Positions 12,070 through 22,710 of a stretch of DNA of 64,000 nt are shown piece after piece. Within the stretch, counting starts at the first letter, position 1. Every line of letters begins with the position of its first letter. This DNA comes from Lytechinus pictus (taxonomy: Eukaryota > Echinodermata > Echinoidea > Temnopleuroida > Toxopneustidae): contig NC_087252.1 in the NCBI RefSeq assembly GCF_037042905.1, forward strand, positions 18,617,701-18,681,700, read 5' to 3'. A program made the position numbers and the translations under genes. The notes beneath the pieces are model-generated. The model searched no databases and had not been told where the DNA came from. It worked only from the letters and a program-made list of their open reading frames with translations.

Positions 12070-12375
12070 CTACTACTTCTACTATTACTACTACTATAGG
12101 TATATTTACCCAGGGTAGCCACTTCAGTTAAGAAAAAAACTGTTCTCCCAGCGGGCCCTGCTATCATTATTACCCCGGCTTTAGCTGAGCTGCCTAGGCG
12201 CTCAAGCATTTAAGGAATTAATCCTGCCGGGTCCCCATTCACTTCACCTGGGTTGAGTGCAGCACAATGTGGATAAATTTCTTGTTAAAGGAAATTACGC
12301 CATGGCTCGGATTCGAACCTACGTTCCTCTGTTTCAAAGTCAGAAGAATAATGCAATGGGCCACCACGCTCCTCA
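12070..12375 (-). mobile_element. tRNA-derived SINE
   Basis: On the minus strand a tRNA-like head starts near 12372. It has an A-box-like TGGCCCATTGC (about 12353-12363) and a perfect RNA polymerase III B box, GGTTCGAATCC (complement of 12309-12319). A non-tRNA body follows, and the element ends in a short trinucleotide tail, (TAG/TAA)n, at about 12064-12100. A tRNA-like promoter, body and microsatellite tail is the usual layout of SINEs mobilised by L2/CR1-type LINEs. Its partner LINE was not established. Confidence 0.75.
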
Positions 12376-13078
12376 ACTAGCCTAGACACTTCACGTCATG
12401 ATCCTCAGCATGATTCAAATCCATTGGAAGATTGTCAATTGTCAACGTTGTAGCAATTTTAACACCAAACAGACGAAACAATAATCCAATCCAATAATCC
12501 CATTGTTAGCTGCGTCCATGACACTTTCAAACTATATATGCTCACTATTCATTAACAGGCTGTTTGGAAATTGGAGAAACACTCCAAACCCTGTACTTGC
12601 AATGAACGATCAAATCTGTCTACGACCCAATTTAACATAATGGCCCAAATATCCATGTTTTTTTCCATAGCTTCACAAGAGGTTTAATACCTACAACTCT
12701 AAAAATCGGCTCCCCAAAGGCTCGGTACTTGCACGCAATTTGTAATCTTTTAAACTGTAGACAAAACACCATCAGCTTGAAGTATATTCATCGAAATTAC
12801 CTGGTCATCGCCTCACAAGTTTCTCAAAAAAAAACACGAGCTATTCATTACCTCAATCAAATTTTACAGAAGTATTACAATTAATGGCGAGATGCAAAAG
12901 TTTAAGCAGCAACAAGGTAGACTAACAAACAACTGCCTCTCACAGCAGCCTCCGACTACGATCATCAGCCATATAAAATATTTACTTAACCACTACCATA
13001 TTCTTTTGAGGTAGAAGTATACGAGTGTTAGGAATTCCATTTGGTGAATATCTGCTCTACCCATAGCACGTATCTCGA
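12376..13078. other. No recognised feature
   Basis: AT-rich sequence without a supportable ORF, repeat or RNA gene. Confidence 0.4.
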
Positions 13079-13363
13079 ATGGATTCCAACCGAAGAAACC
13101 TGGTCGGGAAACTCAAATTTGTTAAGCGGACCACAGGCAAGACGAAGAAAAGTGAGAAGACAGAATTTGCTAAAATGAGCAAGAATACAAACTTTTGTTC
13201 AAATGTTTGGAATAGTCGAGAGGAAATTGTGAAACGCAGAATAATGTCTGATGCTTGGTCAGAACTGTTGATAGCAAGTGACTTTCTACCTACCCCTTCT
13301 CACCCCCCATTTAAAAGTGGACTCATTTTCAAACTGTGCAAAATTGCATCAGGATTTTTTTAA
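13079..13363 (+). CDS. Unrecognised 94 aa ORF
   Basis: An ATG-started ORF with a lysine/arginine-rich N-terminal half (NRRNLVGKLKFVKRTTGKTK) and a less biased C-terminal half. I recognise no domain. It lies about 390 bases upstream of the Ig exon on the same strand, so it could be an upstream exon, but no convincing splice sites link the two. Chance is the likeliest explanation. Confidence 0.15.
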   Translation: MDSNRRNLVGKLKFVKRTTGKTKKSEKTEFAKMSKNTNFCSNVWNSREEIVKRRIMSDAWSELLIASDFLPTPSHPPFKSGLIFKLCKIASGFF

Positions 13364-13750
13364 AATCATGACTCAGCCTTCGTATTAAAAAGACACTCTT
13401 ATATAAATACATTTCTCAATTATGAACATTCAATTTGTCGATGGAGTGAAAATCTTACAATGGACATGATGGCCGGTAAATTACACATTATAAAAACACA
13501 CCTTTCTAGGTTGCATTGATCGTACTAGCTTCTCAATTCTAATATTCGATTTTTTCTAAAATAAGACGCATTGACTATGGCCACTCAGTCTTGATCTAAG
13601 AGAAGGACCAGAAAACTGATACAGACTTAACTAAGTTTAACTCGAATGAGACGGTCCACAACGAAACAACTAATTTGGGGAATCTCCGTATCAATCTACT
13701 CAGCTCTGTTCATGTTGTCTCTTTCTTTGTCATCGGCTGTATTCTGACAG

Positions 13751-14131
13751 AATCATCTAAATATGTTCCTGACTGCTATGTTTGTACCGAAGTCGAGAGG
13801 ACGCTTGTCAAAGGAACCACGGCCAGTCTGAACTGCCAATTAAAAGGGATTCCAGAATATGTCATCTGGAGGAAACAAGTTGAGAACTCTTCGGATCTCA
13901 ATGCTTCGGAAAAGACTCATGAATTATTAACCTGGCATAACGGAACTAAGTGCGGCCCACGATATTCAGATGGAACGTGTGACATAGCCCATGGAGGTGG
14001 AAACTTCTCTCTTGTCATAAAAAATGTGAGTGATGAAGACGCTGGTCGGTACCGGTGTGCAGTAAAGACATACCGAGGACCCGAAGGAGGTAATGGCTGG
14101 CTTAGGTGGAATTTAACCGACGTCATAATAA
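13751..14131 (+). CDS. Immunoglobulin-domain exon of a host gene (partial)
   Basis: The frame through 13675-14139 encodes one V-like Ig domain. Visible landmarks are the B-strand cysteine in ASLNCQL, the core tryptophan in YVIWRK, and the F-strand signature DEDAGRYRC before the G strand. There are several N-glycosylation sites (NSS, NAS, NGT, NFS, NVS, NLT) and extra cysteines in CGPRYSDGTC that could form an additional loop disulphide. The borders fit splicing: a pyrimidine-rich tract ending GACAG at 13750, and GTAAGTAAAG from 14132. Both junctions fall after the first base of a codon, the phase 1-1 arrangement usual for Ig-domain exons, giving 127 codons. Other exons (signal peptide, further domains, membrane anchor) were not found. 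It is probably part of a secreted or membrane receptor; function unknown. It could be a lone pseudo-exon, although the frame is intact. Confidence 0.7.
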
Positions 14132-14139
14132 GTAAGTAA

Positions 14140-14654
14140 AGTCAGTGACTGTTGGCAGGACATTTCTTCATAAGGAGCGGGGAGGGATGTCGTCTTCATG
14201 ATTATTAAGATATTCCATATCAAATGTTTCTTTCCCTGAGGACTTAATCTGTAATCAAATTTGAGAATTTTTTTAAATTTATTTCAGATTAACCTCTATT
14301 TGAAATAGTACTATCCCTTTAAGGAACCCATTAAGAGTTAAACATTTTATAAAATGAGAATCATTGTTTAATCAGAATTATCATGAATTAATTATATTAT
14401 TTATAAGCAAAAAACAAAAATGTATCAAACAATTTAGATATTCATACCTATGGAAAAACTGAATATCAAATATCAAAGAACATTTCTGGAACGTTCATTT
14501 GAATAAAATGAGTTATCGATAGGATAACCCGATGTACATGTAAAGAATTAGGCCTCCACTTTGGTGTAGGGTGCATCTTAAAACTTGTTAACCTCACTTG
14601 TGTGAATTACCCCGTTGTAGAATTTCATTTGCATGGATTTTCCAAACATATCAA
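14140..14654. other. Probable intron downstream of the Ig exon
   Basis: AT-rich sequence with no second Ig-like exon visible on the plus strand. Confidence 0.35.
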
Positions 14655-15120
14655 GTGTCCCTTTCACACGTGAATTTTGAATCACCAATATATTGATGAT
14701 TTCAATTCGTCTTTAGAATCATCGGACCTTGCACACGCTCACTTGAAAAATGTGATTTGAATTTGAATTCCCGAGCGAAGGTGGTATGTGTCCTCGGTAA
14801 CTTGTCAACAAAGCACTGCATAGCAAATATCCTCGGAAGGGATTAATGAGAGGATGAGACCCTTTAACAAGTGCCTGAAAGATCACGTTAGCTCTGCGCA
14901 AAAAAAATGTTTTGGAGGTCAAGCATTTCACACGAAAAATTTGTACCGTAATTTGAGTGAAACTTAACTGGAATTCCCCTCCGGAATAGAATTTTAATTT
15001 GTGATTGTGATTAACGTTTGCGATTCTAGTTTGGTTTCAAACGTGCTAAACATTTGTCATAGCCTTATTTTTCACTGGAATCATCATTCAAATTACCAAT
15101 GTTTACCGTGTGAAAGGCCG
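14655..15120. repeat. Possible MITE with CCTTTCACACG ends
   Basis: CCTTTCACACGTGAATTTTG near 14660 pairs with a complementary end near 15115, where the plus strand reads TTTACCGTGTGAAAGG. Part of the inward sequence (CACCAATATATTGATGATTTC against GAATCATCATTCAAATTACC) also pairs loosely. Arm identity is low and no target duplication was identified. Confidence 0.4.
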
Positions 15121-15595
15121 GTATGTATGAGTCTTACTTTATTGACAAAGATTACATATTAAACATTGCAGACTATTTGATAAGTGCAAGTGTTTTGTCG
15201 GATCGAGACGCATAGACGGATCAGGAGGGGGGGGGGGGGAGGGGGGGGGGGTTACCTGCTGAACAGAGTGTGAAAATATCTTAAACGCTCTAATTCAACA
15301 GTGTGAATATTTTTTCAGCCTGTTCAATTGGTCGACTGTAAATATGTTCAATTCTAATAGCGTGAAGGCGATGTTACAGGTGATGTCTTCTTTAAGCGGT
15401 CGGCCCCCATTGAAGGAGAACGCGTGGGGGTGAAGAAACGAAAAAGGAACAAAGAGAGAAGAGGAAAGAAGAAGAAGTTAAAAGGAAGACAAGGGCAATA
15501 GAGTCAGAGGGAAACTTGGAAAATCTTTCATGTTACTATTTAAAATTTCTGCTTGCATTGCCTTTTTGATGAGATAGACACCTTTCCCGAAATGC
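15121..15595. other. No gene; G-rich run and GA-rich patch
   Basis: Contains an interrupted G run (15228-15250) and a GA-rich segment (15415-15500). Nothing else recognised. Confidence 0.4.
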
Positions 15596-16144
15596 TTAAA
15601 GGTCATGTCCACCCCAGAAAATTGTTGATTTGAATCGATAGAGAAAAATCAAACAAACATAACGCTGCAAATTTCATCGAAATCGGATGTAAAATAAGAA
15701 AGTTATGACATTTTTAAGTTTCGCTTATTTTTCACAAAACAGTTCAATGCACAACTCAGCGATATGCAAATGAGAGAGTCGATGATGTCTATCACTCACT
15801 ATTTCTTTTCATTTTAATTGTTTGAATAATACAATATCTCAAATTTTACAGATTTGACAATAAGGACCAACTTAACTTAACCATAAACTGTTAAAATAAT
15901 GGATTCTTCTAAAGCGAGCACGTGTCTCTTCTGTGAACTCTTGAGAGGAAATTTACTATTTTTATGCTTTTGACATCAAGACTTCTATTTTGTGTGCTGG
16001 ACAACGTTTACTAACTCCTTGGAATCTTTTATGGATACTACTGGATTATATGTAACACTACAACGTTCTCAAATGTAAGTGCTTTTCTTCGTCTTGTACT
16101 CTTCGTTTTCATGAACTCCGAATTTGTTCGTTCCTTAGTCCCAT

Positions 16145-17218
16145 ATGGCAAAAACTATTCGAACAAACAAATGTCGCGTTCAACCAGGGACCTCTTCCTT
16201 TAAGTTTAAACTTCCTAAAGGAATCACTAACCAAAGTCTTATATACTCGTTGGGACTTGTACTGAAAGCTCACACTAGTGTACCTGATGAACTTTCCACT
16301 ACTGATTTCTTTCTTGGAGAACTAACCCAAATTTACCCAGAATTAAACATTGAAATTTGCCGCCATTTTGTTTTACAACGTAAGCAAGATGACGTAATTG
16401 ACACGTATGACACCACTCGCAACAGTTCCATTGTTGATCTATCAGATACTGACAATGATGATAACGTCTGTGAGATCTGTGACCTGAAATGTGAGGCTAA
16501 TACACGAATTTGCATGCGATGCAAGTGTATGCATATACGAGTTGATCAACTGTCAAGGGACTTTAAGAAAATGCAACATGCTGTCGAAGCACTACTCGAC
16601 AGGCCGTCCGATACACGTCGACTAGCTAATTCTTCAACTCCGGCAGAATCCGCATCTACTTCTACTTCGCAACCATCAACTCGACCACCATCTCGACAAG
16701 AGTACCCCCCACTTCGTCAACAACCACCCCCGCCAGGAACGGAAAGGATAGCCCAGCAGACACCTTCGTCTCGAACTTCACAGCCGACGTCTTCTTTTCC
16801 TCGGCCTCGTCAACCTCCAGCCCCCTCCCAGCCATCCACCAGATTCCCCCCTTCTGTCCCATACCCTCCGCAGTATTACTTTCCTCCCGGAATCCAATTT
16901 CCTCAATCGCAAACACAACCCCCTCAAGTTCTACCTCCTGTGCCTCCTCCAACTTTTCAGCCGCCCATTTACCCGAGCTACCGAAGGATGCCACCAACTC
17001 AACACCCATTACAGTCTCAACGATCCAACAACATTCCGCGATCTTATGCTTCAGTAGTTCGCTCATCAACATTACCTTTTTCATATGCAACTGGATGCAC
17101 TAACTGTGGAGAACCCAATCATCGCTCGTCCAACTGTCGGCATGGTATTCAACTACAATGTAACTTTTGTTACCAACTAGGTCACAAGGAAAAGTCATGT
17201 CCTTTCTATTATTACTAG
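16145..17218 (+). CDS. LINE 1 ORF1, zinc-knuckle RNA-binding protein
   Basis: A 357-residue protein expected to bind the element's RNA and form its ribonucleoprotein. The N-terminal 110 residues have no motif I recognise. A cysteine-rich knot follows at about 108-131 (CEICDLKC, CMRCKCMH), then a short possible coiled coil (VDQLSRDFKKMQHAVEALLD), a long proline/glutamine/serine-rich linker (about 160-310), and two CCHC knuckles at the C-terminus: C318-X2-C321-X4-H326-X4-C331 and C339-X2-C342-X4-H347-X4-C352. The start is the first ATG after the putative 5' UTR. The frame ends at TAG (17216-17218) and is the same frame as ORF2. Confidence 0.85.
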   Translation: MAKTIRTNKCRVQPGTSSFKFKLPKGITNQSLIYSLGLVLKAHTSVPDELSTTDFFLGELTQIYPELNIEICRHFVLQRKQDDVIDTYDTTRNSSIVDLSDTDNDDNVCEICDLKCEANTRICMRCKCMHIRVDQLSRDFKKMQHAVEALLDRPSDTRRLANSSTPAESASTSTSQPSTRPPSRQEYPPLRQQPPPPGTERIAQQTPSSRTSQPTSSFPRPRQPPAPSQPSTRFPPSVPYPPQYYFPPGIQFPQSQTQPPQVLPPVPPPTFQPPIYPSYRRMPPTQHPLQSQRSNNIPRSYASVVRSSTLPFSYATGCTNCGEPNHRSSNCRHGIQLQCNFCYQLGHKEKSCPFYYY

Positions 17219-20102
17219 GATCACGGCCAAGAAGAGCGTGCCACAAACGTCACGTCTGTTCCACCTCCTACCTATTCTAATGAGTTTAAAAAATGTGCAA
17301 TCTGTCTATCAGAGCAACATGGTCTAAAAATAGGCCATCTCAATGTTCGTAGTTTGATTGATAAAATTGATGAAATCCGTTTTTTGCTTAATAATGTTCC
17401 TTTCGATATATTCTGTATTTCTGAAAGCTGGCTCCATGATTTAATAGATGATTCTAATGTTCTAATTGATGATTATGTATTGGTCAGGAAGGACAGACCC
17501 GGCTCTCGACGTGGAGGTGGCGTCTGTTTTTATATCCGCCACAATTTATCTTTTACTCAGAGGAATGATCTTTTAACATATTTTCTTGAAGCAATATGGA
17601 TTGAACTTTCACTTAATAGAAATGATAGAATTATTATAGGTTGTGTTTACAGACCACCAAATTCTGATAAAAAATACTTAGACTATCTTACCGAAACGCT
17701 TGAGAAAGTTACAACTGAAAATAAAGAACTTGTTATATTAGGTGACTTGAATTATGATTATAATACTAATAATGACTTAAGCTGTAACCCTATTTTTATG
17801 TTGGAAAACTTATTCTCATTAAAACAAATTGTTACACAATTTACTAGGGTGACAGAAAACTCAGAAAAATGCCTAGATCATATATTGACTAGTTGTCCTG
17901 ATAAACATTCGGTATGTAAGGTTGCAAAAATAGCTATTAGTGACCACTATCTTGTATATACCTGTATTAGTATTAAAGATGAAATAAAGTCGAAACATAA
18001 AACAGTTACTTACCGTGACTTTAAAAACTTTGATCAGTCTGCTTTTGTAACTGACTTACAGACTGAATTTTCCTCTATACATACTTTAAAAAAATGTAAT
18101 GACATTGAAAAGGCGTGGCGCTTTTGGAAATTAAAATTTCTGTCTATTTGTAATAAATATGCCCCCATAAAACAAAGAAGGGTTAAACAGAGGTGTTGCC
18201 CATGGATTACTAGTGATATTGTTAAACTCATGTATAAAAGAGATTATCTAAAGGATAAGAGTAAGTCCGATCACAATTTAAAGAAAGATTTCCGTAAGAT
18301 TCGAAATCACATTACGAAACTAATCCGTAAACGTAAGAAGGATTACTTTAGCCAAATTGTCAGTGAACATAATCACGACTCTAAGAAGATCTGGCGTGAA
18401 CTAAACAGAATTACAGGCAGAGGTAAACGACAGGATACTATTCCTTGTAATATTGACGCAGATTTTCTTAACAATTTTTTCATTAATATTGGTAAGAATT
18501 TGGTTAATGATCAAACTGGTCAATTTTTATGGAAGCATCCTGATTGTATTTATGAATTTAAATTTGAAAATATTGATGAAAACAAAATTTTAAAATGCCT
18601 TTTAAATCTCGGCACTGAGAGTAACAACGATATACTCAATATGGATTCGAAACTCTTATGCATAGCGGCTCCGTGTATCGCAAATTCTCTTTGTTATTTA
18701 TTCAATGAAAGTTTGGAAGAAGGCACTGTTCCGCTTGATTGGAAACGTACTAAAACAACCCCTGTATACAAAGGCAAGGGAGACAAAGGTGACCCGTCAA
18801 ATTATCGACCGATTTCTGTTGCCTGCCATATCTCAAAACTCTTTGAAAAAGAAATACAAAATCAATTATTATACTATCTTCGTAAAAATGACTTGATAAA
18901 CATTGATCAGTTTGCCTTTTTACCCAACCACTCAACAACTACTTGCCTACATAAAGTAGTTGATGACTGGTTGGAATCTTTTAATAATAAAGAAGTTGTC
19001 ACAGCTTGCTTTCTTGATATTTCAAAATGCTTTGATTCTATTAATCATGAATTATTATTAAAAAAAACTGAAATGTTATGGGATTAAAGGGCTAGAAATA
19101 GAATGGTTTAAAAGTTACTTATCTCAACGAACACAAATCGTTTATTGTCATGGTCAGTTCTCTAAACCAGGAGATGTAATTACAGGTGTGCCCCGAGGTA
19201 GTGTCCTTGGCCCCATTTTATTTTTATTATTTATTAATGATATTACAGATTGTTTGAAATATTGTTCATGTAATATTTTTGCTGATGATGTTGTCATATA
19301 CTTCTCGCACAATAGTGTTGACAAAGCCATAAATACACTACAAAATGATTTAATCTCACTTACCTCTTGGTACCATAATAATAAATTATGTATAAATATT
19401 GATAAGACCAAAGTAATGTCGTTAAGTCCAAGATCTTCTTATCATATGAATATATTTATAGATAATAAGAAAATAGAACAGGTGAATAATATTCGATATC
19501 TTGGAGTAACGATCGATAGTAAGTTAAATTGGAATTTTCATGTTCAAAATCTTGCCAAGTTACTTGCCAAAAAACTTTTTGCTCTGCGAAAAATGAGCTT
19601 TTATCTGGATTTAAATGGTTTGAATCTAATATATAAAACAATCATTCAACCCAATTTTGACTATTCTTGCTCGGTATGGGGTAATTGCTCAGCAAAAAAT
19701 AAACAGATACTTACACGGTTACAAAAAAGAGCTGCAAGGATCGTATCAAGAAATTTTGATTATGAAAATACAAATGGCCTTGATTTAATTAAGTAATTGA
19801 AATGGCAAACTTTTGAACAAAGAAGGGATTATTTCTTAGCATTACTGATGTATAAATGTATTCATGGATTTGCTCCCACTAGAATGTGTAATAATATAGA
19901 AATGAACTTTGATAGACATGGTTTGAATACAAGATCTGCCGATTCTCTTAATGTAATCTTGCCAAAACCTAATCTAGAATGTTTCAAACATGGTTTTATG
20001 TATGCGGGAGGTAAGCTTTGGAACACCTTGCCATACGCTACTAAAAATTCAACATCTGTACTATCTTTTAAGCATTTGTATAAGAAAGCATTTTTTAACT
20101 AA
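17219..20102 (+). pseudogene. LINE 1 ORF2, endonuclease-reverse transcriptase with lesions
   Basis: The endonuclease domain begins IGHLNVRSLIDKI at 17331, upstream of the first available ATG (17354), so initiation there would remove its first strand. Catalytic landmarks follow: SESWL (about 17420), GDLNYD (about 17741) and SDHYLVY (about 17938). The reverse transcriptase has motif A, FLDISKCFDSINHELL (about 19010-19057), and the catalytic FADDVVIY (about 19278), then a C-terminal CR1/L2-type tail (LWNTLPYATKN) ending at 20102. Two lesions: a frameshift in the A run near 19063-19070 between motifs A and B, and an in-frame TAA at 19794-19796. The product would copy LINE RNA at a nicked genomic target. 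As written the enzyme cannot be made intact. Confidence 0.85.
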
Positions 20103-21000
20103 GTTTTGACTTATATGTATTTTTACCAATGTAAACGTCCAGCTGCATTTATTTTAGTCTCTTTTAAAACCTTTCGTGCAATATGTTGTATTGAGTGGGG
20201 ACCTGGACGTTGCAAGCTTCGTTTCCTTTTTACAATAGTAATTTTTTATCCTTGCACGTTAGTGAATGAGTCGTGTGTGGATTGTTTTTATTCACGTGTT
20301 GTTGCAGGGTGATCTGTCTACTGTGATTGTTTACTGATAGTTTATGAATGAATCTGGGTTGGGTTGACTGATTGTGGGTGAATGTGTGTTGGGTGATGGG
20401 GTGGATGGATGGATGCGTGGTGTGTACTCTTCAAATGGGTCACGAGGTTTGCAAATGGTTCCTGGTTCCTCTTCTCTTTTTCATTTTAACTTGTAAATAC
20501 TGATTCTCAATAAATTGTGTAATACGAACTGCCACTGTCATTCTTATTTTTTTAGCTTATCATATGCAGCTGGTCGTATTCTTATATCAGCTTAGAATTT
20601 TGATGTAATTTTTTTAACCCTTTCAGGACCTTGATGTAAAACAGTGTTTTTATACTGATCTTGTGTTTTTTCCTGAATAAATATATTTCAATAAAAAATT
20701 GCACATGTTCAGGGAGAAAATAAACTTTGTTTCACTTGACAAGGAGGAGAAAATGAGAATATTTCATATTTCATATAATAAAATACAAAAGAAATAGTGA
20801 GTGGGTGACGTCATCAGTCTGCCAATTTGCACACCGACCAGGATGTGCATATAACTGTTTTGTGAAATTAAGCGAAACTTTAAAATGTCATAACTTTCTT
20901 TTTTTACACCCGATTTTGATGAAATTTTCAGCGTTTTGCTTGTTGGATTTTTCTCCTTTTTTTCAAATCAACTTTTTGTTGGGGTGGACTTGTCCTTTAA

Positions 21001-21190
21001 AAAGAGCTAAAACATTCAGTTTTCAAGTTGGTTTAGAAAACGTATTTCACCTCGGTCATGAGCTTTCGATTTTGTTTTATTCATAACTTGATTTTTTAAA
21101 AGCAGTGAATATCAATGTCGCGCAATGAGGACTGAAAATACAATTTTCAGCTCGCGCTGCGCTCCCTCTTGAGTTCAATTTGTGAACTAC
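21001..21190. other. No recognised feature
   Basis: Short AT-rich spacer between two inverted-repeat elements. Confidence 0.4.
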
Positions 21191-22374
21191 AGTGCCGGCC
21201 GCGGGAAACGTCCCGCCCGTACTCGCAAACACCCTAGGGCACTTTTGCGTCTACCCGAGGGTATTCGAGGGAGAGGACGAGGGTGTCTGCCCGCACCCTC
21301 AATCGCCAGCATCCCAATAATATTGATTGCGCCCGCATTTACCCTAGGGCACACTAGCATTAGGTTTACATGTACTTCGTTTTCTTGTGATAGACCATTA
21401 TGTTTTCAATACTAGCGTGATCGGAAAATGTTGTAGATTCTATTTTAAACTTTGAATATATAGATGTTTTTCCTTTCTCTCATTCTTTCCTTCATTGTTT
21501 AGTTTCTTTTCCCCTTTTTATTCTTTCCCTTATTCTTTCTTTCCCTTCCGTCCTTCCTGTTTCGCTTCTCTCTTTGTTTCTTAAATAAAATGAAGAAAAT
21601 ATTTTTCTTGTTGTATGAAATAATTGTGATATAATGCAATGGGGTCAATGATCCATTTTTTTAAATTTTTTTTTAAAGTTAAGTTATACGTACCCATCCC
21701 CCTCCCTTCAGTGTTACAATCTCATCTCCTTATGATCAGTGTAAGATCTAGTTTCTATATAACATATAAAAATAGTATTTGTTAATTAAGTTTTAACGGG
21801 GACACAGGGTGGAAAGAAGAAAGGCATTCTTAAACATTTTTTTTGTAAATCTAAATTGACAAGTTGTTAACAGAAGTCCACACATCACCAGTTGAATACA
21901 TTTCATATCAATATAATAAAGAAAACACTAAATATGACAAACTTAGATAAAACATAATTATGAAAATTATGGACATTTGCGAATTCACATTATGTGAGAA
22001 CGTGCAATCAATTGGGATCATCAATTCTTTGATAAAAACAGTTACTTAAAAACCTAGTGAGGGGAATGAAAGGTTGAAATGATTACTACTTGACCAAGAT
22101 CATACAAAGTAGATGTGTCACAAAGCGAACACCTGCAAAACTTGCTGTACTCATCGATTTTTTTGTTGTTTTATTCTTTTGTTATTGTTAACAGTCCGGG
22201 ATAGTCTTGCTCCTCGTTCACCAACCCATCTTCTTTGATCACACCCGCCTCCTAAATCATGACAGGATGTTCTTAGAAATGGAGGGGGTCATTTGTTGAT
22301 TCAGGATATTCTTTTCATTACAGTTCAAATCGGGTCTCTAACAACCCCTCCCTTTGAAACCTTTTAAAAGGAAA

Positions 22375-22710
22375 ATAGGGAAGTGAAGAGAGAGAATTAA
22401 AAGAAATAGAAGAAAGGGAATAAAAAATGAAGAAGGGACCGATAGGTAGGGATCGAGACAAGAAAAGAAAAGGAATTATGGAGAGGGTGAACAACGGAGG
22501 AGGATAAATGAGAGAGAAAATGGGAACGGGAGAAATGAAGGATAGGAAGGGAAAGAGAGAGAAAGTAAAGATTGAAAAGAGGGAAAGATAAGTGGAAGAC
22601 GGAAAAGGGACAGGGGAAGAAAAGAAAGGTTAAAAGCAGGAAGAGAGAGAAGATCAAGAATTGAAAGGGACGAATGGAAAGCATATAGAAAAAGTAGCTT
22701 GAGAGAGAAA
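22375..22710 (+). repeat. Purine-rich (GA) tract
   Basis: About 335 bases are overwhelmingly A and G on the plus strand, as irregular GGGAAAGAGAGA-type units. The apparent 95 aa ORF on the other strand (22397-22684) is only the low-complexity translation. Confidence 0.75.

Larger units (their letters stand above)
15880..20540 (+). mobile_element. LINE 1: near-full-length CR1/L2-type retrotransposon
   Basis: A plus-strand non-LTR element in the order 5' UTR (about 15880-16144), ORF1 (16145-17218), ORF2 (17219-20102) and 3' UTR (about 20103-20540, with AATAAA at 20509). The apurinic-type endonuclease followed by reverse transcriptase and a short C-terminal domain is the CR1/L2/Jockey layout. 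The 5' UTR contains a GTAAGT (16075) and a TTCCTTAG (ending 16138) that could delimit a 64-base intron; this is only a sequence match. Exact ends are uncertain. The copy carries one frameshift and one extra stop in ORF2. Confidence 0.8.
15596..21000. mobile_element. TTAA-flanked inverted-repeat element split by a LINE
   Basis: The left arm (15596 to about 15870) and right arm (about 20700-21000) are reverse complements over roughly 200 bases, starting TTAAAGGTCATGTCCACCCC and ending GGGGTGGACTTGTCCTTTAA. TTAA at both tips suggests a piggyBac-like target, but that is inference. The centre has been replaced by LINE 1. A short copy with both arms and no LINE lies at 39900-40442. The arms contain the recognisable stretch GAAAGTTATGACATTTT followed by AAGTTTCGCTTA. 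No transposase is present. Confidence 0.75.

Noticed and set aside
12309..12319. B box considered as part of a real tRNA gene
   Set aside because: No complete cloverleaf or matching acceptor stem; the SINE body and tail explain it.
13646..13747. Possible signal peptide starting at ATG 13646 before the Ig domain
   Set aside because: It is in a different frame from the Ig domain and ends in a stop. The stretch fits better as a pyrimidine-rich splice acceptor region.
16662..17090. 142-codon minus-strand ORF
   Set aside because: Shadow of the proline-rich linker of LINE 1 ORF1 on the opposite strand.
22397..22684. 95-codon minus-strand ORF resembling a membrane protein
   Set aside because: Reverse translation of a GA-rich tract; hydrophobicity is a composition artefact.
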